Assembly (NCBI GenBank): GCA_029863355.1
Contig: JAOTVO010000019.1
Coordinates: 1 to 18,017 of the forward strand
Direction: 5' to 3'
DNA: 18,017 nt
Source: Candidatus Krumholzibacteriia bacterium
GTDB lineage: Bacteria > Krumholzibacteriota > Krumholzibacteria > WVZY01 > JAKEHA01
This document shows positions 14,726-18,017 of the stretch, piece after piece. The position numbers and the translations under genes are program-made. Positions within the stretch are counted from its first letter, which is position 1, and each line of letters opens with the position of its first letter. The notes beneath the pieces are model-generated. The model saw only the letters and a list, made by a program, of their open reading frames with translations. It was not told the DNA's origin and searched no databases.

Positions 14726-16480
14726 ATGAGACTCGTCGAATGCGTACCCAACTTCAGCGAAGGCCGCAACCCGGCGGTGACCGACGCCATCGCCGCCGTG
14801 ATCACCGACACCGAGGGTGCCTGGCTGCTCGACGTCGACCCGGGCAAGGCCACCAACCGCACCGTGGTCACCTTTGTCGCCGACTACGACCGTGCCGTGG
14901 AGGCCGCCTTCCGCGCCGTCGCCAAGGCCGCCGAGCTCATCGACATGCGCAAGCACCAGGGCGAGCATGCGCGTATGGGAGCCACCGACGTGTGCCCCTT
15001 CGTGCCCGTGCGCGGCGTGAGCATGGACGAGTGCGTCGCGCTGGCGCGCGCGCTGGGCGAGCGCGTGGGCAAGGAGCTGGAGATCCCGGTCTATCTCTAC
15101 GAGTACGCCGCCACGCGCGAGGAGCGCCGCAACCTCGCCACCGTTCGCGCGGGCGAGTACGAGGCGCTGGCCGACAAGCTCAAGGACCCGCGCTGGAAAC
15201 CGGATTTCGGCCCCGCCCGCTTCAATGCCAAGAGCGGTGCGACCGTGATCGGCGCGCGCAAGTTCCTCATCGCCTACAACGTCAACCTCAACACGCGCGA
15301 CGCGCGCAAGGCCAACGACGTTGCCCTCGAGATCCGCGAGGCGGGGCGCAACCAGCGCGGCCCCGACGGCAAGTTCATGCGGGACGCGGGCGGGGAACCC
15401 ATCAAGTCGCCGGGACGCCTGCAGGCCTGCAAGGCGGTGGGCTGGTACATCGACGAGTACGCGCGCGCGCAGATCTCCATCAACCTCACCGATTTCGACG
15501 TCACGCCGCCGCACATCGCCTTCGACACCGTGTGCGAGGAGGCGGAGAAGCGCGGGTTGCGCGTGACGGGGAGCGAGCTCGTCGGCCTCATCCCGCTGGA
15601 GGCCATGCTGCAGGCCGGCCGCCACTATCTGGAGAGGGCGGGCAGCTCCGCCGGCGGGCCCGAAGCGCACGTGGTCGAGGCGGCTGTCCAGTCGCTGGGG
15701 CTGCGCGAGCTCTCGGCCTTCGACCCCGCTCAGAAGATCATCGAGTACCGCGTCGCCGAGGCCACGCCGCTGGCCGACATGCGGGTGCGCGACTTCGCCG
15801 ACCTGACCTCGACCGATGCGCCCGCACCCGGCGGGGGGAGCGTGGCCGCGCTGATGGGTGCGATGGCCGGCGCGCTCGCCGCCATGGTGGCCAACCTCAC
15901 GGTCGGAAAAAAGGCGTACCAGGAAGCCGAGGAGGAGATGAGGGCCGTCGCGGTGGATGCACAGCGCATGAAGGACGCGTGCCTGCGCGCCATCGACACG
16001 GACACCAGGGCCTTCGACGCCGTCATGGCCGCCATGCGCATGCCGCGGGGCGGCGACGAGGAGGCGGCCGCGCGCGACGCCGCCGTCCAGGAGGCCACGC
16101 AGCGCGCCATCGACGTGCCGCTGGGCGTCCTGCGCACCTGCCGCGACGCGCTCACGCCCATCGCCGCCGTGGCCGAGCGCGGCAACCGGAACTCGCTGAG
16201 CGACGCCGGCGTGGCCGCGCTCTGCGCGCGCGCCGGCGCGCACGGCGCCTACCTGAACGTGCTCATCAACCTGCCCGGCGTGAGCGACGCGAGCTACGCG
16301 GCGTCCACGCGCGCCGAGGCCTCGCGCGTCATGGAGGAGACGGCCGCGCGGGCCAGCGAGATCATCGAGCGCGTGACGAGCGCGCTCTCGCGCGCGGCGA
16401 CCGGCGAGTCTCAGCTCACCGGCGGCGCCGGCAGTGCGCCGGCCAGCTCCCGCAAGCGGGATTCGAACCAGGAGATGTAG
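14726..16480 (+). CDS. ftcD: Bifunctional glutamate formimidoyltransferase / formimidoyl-THF cyclodeaminase
   Basis: 584 aa; ATG 14726 has GGGAGG (14715-14720) 5 nt upstream. The protein moves the formimino group of N-formimidoyl-glutamate (from histidine breakdown) to tetrahydrofolate, and the second domain releases ammonia to give 5,10-methenyl-THF. The transferase starts LVECVPNFSEGRN; catalytic H81 lies in KHQGEHARMGATDVCPFVPV, and DVTPPHIAFDTV and TGSELVGLIP mark its C-terminal subdomain (to about 305). The cyclodeaminase helical domain covers about 350-550, with the folate-contacting TDAPAPGGGSVAAL (363-376) and ERGNRNSLSDAGVAALCARAGAHGAYLNV (484-512). Both activities look intact. The last 24 or so residues overlap the convergent gene on the other strand (16411-16480) and have no obvious place in the family fold. 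No hut genes are nearby. Confidence 0.95.
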   Translation: MRLVECVPNFSEGRNPAVTDAIAAVITDTEGAWLLDVDPGKATNRTVVTFVADYDRAVEAAFRAVAKAAELIDMRKHQGEHARMGATDVCPFVPVRGVSMDECVALARALGERVGKELEIPVYLYEYAATREERRNLATVRAGEYEALADKLKDPRWKPDFGPARFNAKSGATVIGARKFLIAYNVNLNTRDARKANDVALEIREAGRNQRGPDGKFMRDAGGEPIKSPGRLQACKAVGWYIDEYARAQISINLTDFDVTPPHIAFDTVCEEAEKRGLRVTGSELVGLIPLEAMLQAGRHYLERAGSSAGGPEAHVVEAAVQSLGLRELSAFDPAQKIIEYRVAEATPLADMRVRDFADLTSTDAPAPGGGSVAALMGAMAGALAAMVANLTVGKKAYQEAEEEMRAVAVDAQRMKDACLRAIDTDTRAFDAVMAAMRMPRGGDEEAAARDAAVQEATQRAIDVPLGVLRTCRDALTPIAAVAERGNRNSLSDAGVAALCARAGAHGAYLNVLINLPGVSDASYAASTRAEASRVMEETAARASEIIERVTSALSRAATGESQLTGGAGSAPASSRKRDSNQEM

Positions 16481-16965
16481 TGTCGCATGCCGCGGTGGCG
16501 GCGGCCCACGGCGTCGGCGGCGGCGGAAAAGACGAGGCGCGCGGCCCGCTCGCCGAAGAAGCCGCGCGAGTCCACCAGCGCGCGCGGCACCTTGACGTAC
16601 GCGGGGCAGATGTCGTTGAGCGTCCAGTGGCGGGCCAGGGAGTAGACGTCGCAGGCGCGCTCGCCCTGCGGAATTCCGAAGTCGCGCTTCTGCAGCAGGT
16701 GCACGAGCTCGTGCGCGATGGTGTGGTAGGAGATGTGCGCGGGATTGAGCCAGAGCTCGTTGCCGCCGGGCACGGCCATGCCGCTGGCCCGGCGCGTGAG
16801 CCCCACCTTGATGGTCTCTCCGTCCAGCTCGGAAAAGTAGCGCCGCACGTACTGCACGCGCGCCATGAGGCGGTTGCACGAGCGATGTTCGCGCAGGGGC
16901 CGCGTGACGAGGTAGCCCGAGGAGCCGGCGCCGGGCGGGGTCAGGAGTTCGAGCTCGAGTTGCAT
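16411..16965 (-). CDS. Small HExxH zinc metallopeptidase-like protein
   Basis: 184 aa, no signal peptide and no membrane segment. The core is YHTIAHELVHLLQKRDFG with H85-E86-L-V-H89, preceded by ELWLNPAHISYHT and followed by IPQGERACDVYSLA, where E102 or D106 could be the third zinc ligand, giving a gluzincin/SprT-like minimal catalytic unit. C-terminal residues 130-170 are helical and end in YISWFESRLRELAG. The substrate is unknown; I cannot name the family. It starts 13 nt after the histidine kinase stop with no clear Shine-Dalgarno, suggesting translational coupling. Its 3' end overlaps the 3' end of ftcD by 70 bp in antisense. The overlap codes for its last 22 residues, beyond the putative catalytic core. 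Confidence 0.75.
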   Translation of the reverse strand: MQLELELLTPPGAGSSGYLVTRPLREHRSCNRLMARVQYVRRYFSELDGETIKVGLTRRASGMAVPGGNELWLNPAHISYHTIAHELVHLLQKRDFGIPQGERACDVYSLARHWTLNDICPAYVKVPRALVDSRGFFGERAARLVFSAAADAVGRRHRGMRHYISWFESRLRELAGALPAPPVS

Positions 16966-16978
16966 GGCGCGCTACCGG

Positions 16979-18017
16979 TCAGTCGCCGGAGGCGTGCGCC
17001 GGATCCGGGGCGCGCACGGGGATGCGGATCGTGAACGTCGTGCCCCTTCCCGTCTCGCTCTGCACTTCGATCGACCCGCGGTGCTTGCGCACGATCTCGC
17101 GCGTGAAGTGGAGCCCCACCCCGGTGCCCTGGCCGGGTGGCTTTGCGCTCACCCCCAGCTCGAACACGCGATCGCGAATGGTTTCGGGAATACCGGGGCC
17201 GCTGTCGGCGATGCGGACGGTGATGGTGGCCGGCGTGGCCTCGGTGGCGACGCGCAGCTCGCCGCCGCCATTCTCCGCCAGGGCTTCCTCGGCGTTGCGA
17301 ACGACGTTCGCCAGCGCCTGCTGCATGAACGCGCGGTAGCCGAGGGTCACCGGCATGAATGCGTCGAAGTCGCGCACCACGCTCACGCCGTGGTGGCGGA
17401 GGTCATCGGCGAGAGAGTGCCGCGAGAGAACCTCGGCCAGGAGGTCGTTCACGTCCAGGGGGCCGGGCTCGGCGGGGCGGATGATCTGCAGCACCGCGAG
17501 GATCGATTCGTTGCACAGGTGGAGGTAATTCTGGATCGTGGTTACAGCCTGACGCGTACGCGCGTCGAGGGAGCGTTGCTCGGCCAGCGTCTCCGCGTGA
17601 TAAAAAGCCGGCGTGAGGTAATTGTTGACCTGGTGGGCGAGGCCGGCGATGCGCTCGCCCGACAGCGATAGGTTGAGCGCGTGCAGCAACGTCTCCTCCA
17701 GCGCCTCGACGCGCCGGCGGTCGCGCATGGTGACGATCATGCGCGCCGCTTCCTCGCTTTCCACGCGGGCCACGTCGAGCTCGATGGGTATGCGCGTGCC
17801 GTCCATTGCCTCCGCCTCGCACTCGTACGCGCGCAACGGCGCGCGCTCCGCCAGCGCGCGCGCCATCTCGCCGGCGTCGGCGCCGGGAGCGCGCGTGAGC
17901 GGGAAGAGGAAGCGCGACACGACCGGTAACGCGCCGTCGCCGATGCCCAGCAGCTCGTAGAATGCGCGGTTGGCACGCTCGACGCGTCCGTCGGACGTCA
18001 CCACGGCCACGGCGTCG
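16979..18017 (-). CDS. PAS-domain sensor histidine kinase, 5' end beyond the window
   Basis: At least 346 codons; the frame stays open to the right edge (DAVAVVTSDGRVERANRAF reads into a PAS domain), so the true start is outside. A GTG at 18010 opens the frame but would cut into the PAS fold. Numbering from that GTG: PAS about 1-95, a dimerisation helix with the H-box AGLAHQVNNYLTP (H126), then HATPase_c with the N-box NVVRNAEEALAENGG, G1 ADSGPGIP, F-box VFELGVSAKPPGQG, G2 GTGVGLHFTREIV and G3 GRGTTFTIRI. There is no membrane segment in the visible part, so it may be cytoplasmic or have an upstream sensor. The residue after the phospho-histidine is Gln instead of the usual Glu/Asp. No receiver domain is seen on this side; the downstream partner is the HExxH protein. 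Confidence 0.93.
   Translation of the reverse strand, partial: DAVAVVTSDGRVERANRAFYELLGIGDGALPVVSRFLFPLTRAPGADAGEMARALAERAPLRAYECEAEAMDGTRIPIELDVARVESEEAARMIVTMRDRRRVEALEETLLHALNLSLSGERIAGLAHQVNNYLTPAFYHAETLAEQRSLDARTRQAVTTIQNYLHLCNESILAVLQIIRPAEPGPLDVNDLLAEVLSRHSLADDLRHHGVSVVRDFDAFMPVTLGYRAFMQQALANVVRNAEEALAENGGGELRVATEATPATITVRIADSGPGIPETIRDRVFELGVSAKPPGQGTGVGLHFTREIVRKHRGSIEVQSETGRGTTFTIRIPVRAPDPAHASGD

Noticed and set aside
14534..16879. A 781-codon minus-strand frame over ftcD
   Set aside because: Shadow of ftcD; its composition is that of reverse-strand coding DNA and it conflicts with the well-supported FtcD and HExxH genes.

Overview
This is an 18 kb, GC-rich bacterial chromosome segment with no mobile element, CRISPR array, rRNA or tRNA that I can see. 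Two adjacent secreted proteins end in a FlgD-like / type IX-like C-terminal sorting domain (PNPFNP motif, a V.DVRG-type turn, and a GVYFVRL-type last strand). That tail combined with high GC is typical of uncultured relatives of the Fibrobacterota-Chlorobiota-Bacteroidota group such as Candidatus Eisenbacteria, Krumholzibacteriota or Latescibacterota. The assignment is an inference from domain style and base composition only.

Layout. (1) 1-719, minus: the N-terminal part of a secreted M1-family aminopeptidase, running off the left edge. (2) 720-1142: a divergent control region with a promoter for the peptidase, a perfect-consensus sigma70 promoter facing right, a 14-bp palindrome just upstream of its -35, and a leader of about 230 nt with a hairpin. 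(3) 1143-5257, plus: two secreted proteins. One carries about ten degenerate GVD-type repeats. The other looks like a CHAP/NlpC-type cysteine amidase or peptidase. Both have the sorting tail. (4) 5297-6997, minus: a secreted gamma-glutamyltransferase-like Ntn hydrolase whose usual gamma-glutamyl-binding residues are mostly replaced. (5) 7173-7382, plus: a 69-aa protein of unknown function whose promoter has a palindrome between -35 and -10. (6) 7561-9594: transketolase. (7) 9811-12318: a tight three-gene unit of a tandem zf-TFIIB zinc-ribbon protein, LemA, and an M48/HtpX-like membrane metalloprotease with two extra C-terminal zinc ribbons. (8) 12658-16480: a KamA-family radical SAM enzyme with its own promoter, a class I SAM methyltransferase, and bifunctional FtcD. 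(9) 16411-18017, minus: a HExxH metallopeptidase-like protein overlapping the 3' end of ftcD, preceded by a PAS-histidine kinase that runs off the right edge.

Functionally the window mixes housekeeping genes (transketolase, ftcD) with an envelope and secretion theme: four exported proteins on the left, the LemA/M48 membrane quality-control unit in the middle, and the sensor kinase with a putative protease on the right. The best candidates for undescribed biology are the co-transcribed repeat protein and CHAP-like protein under the palindrome-flanked consensus promoter, the zinc-ribbon/LemA/M48 unit, and the KamA-family enzyme that lacks the lysine-recognising aspartates.
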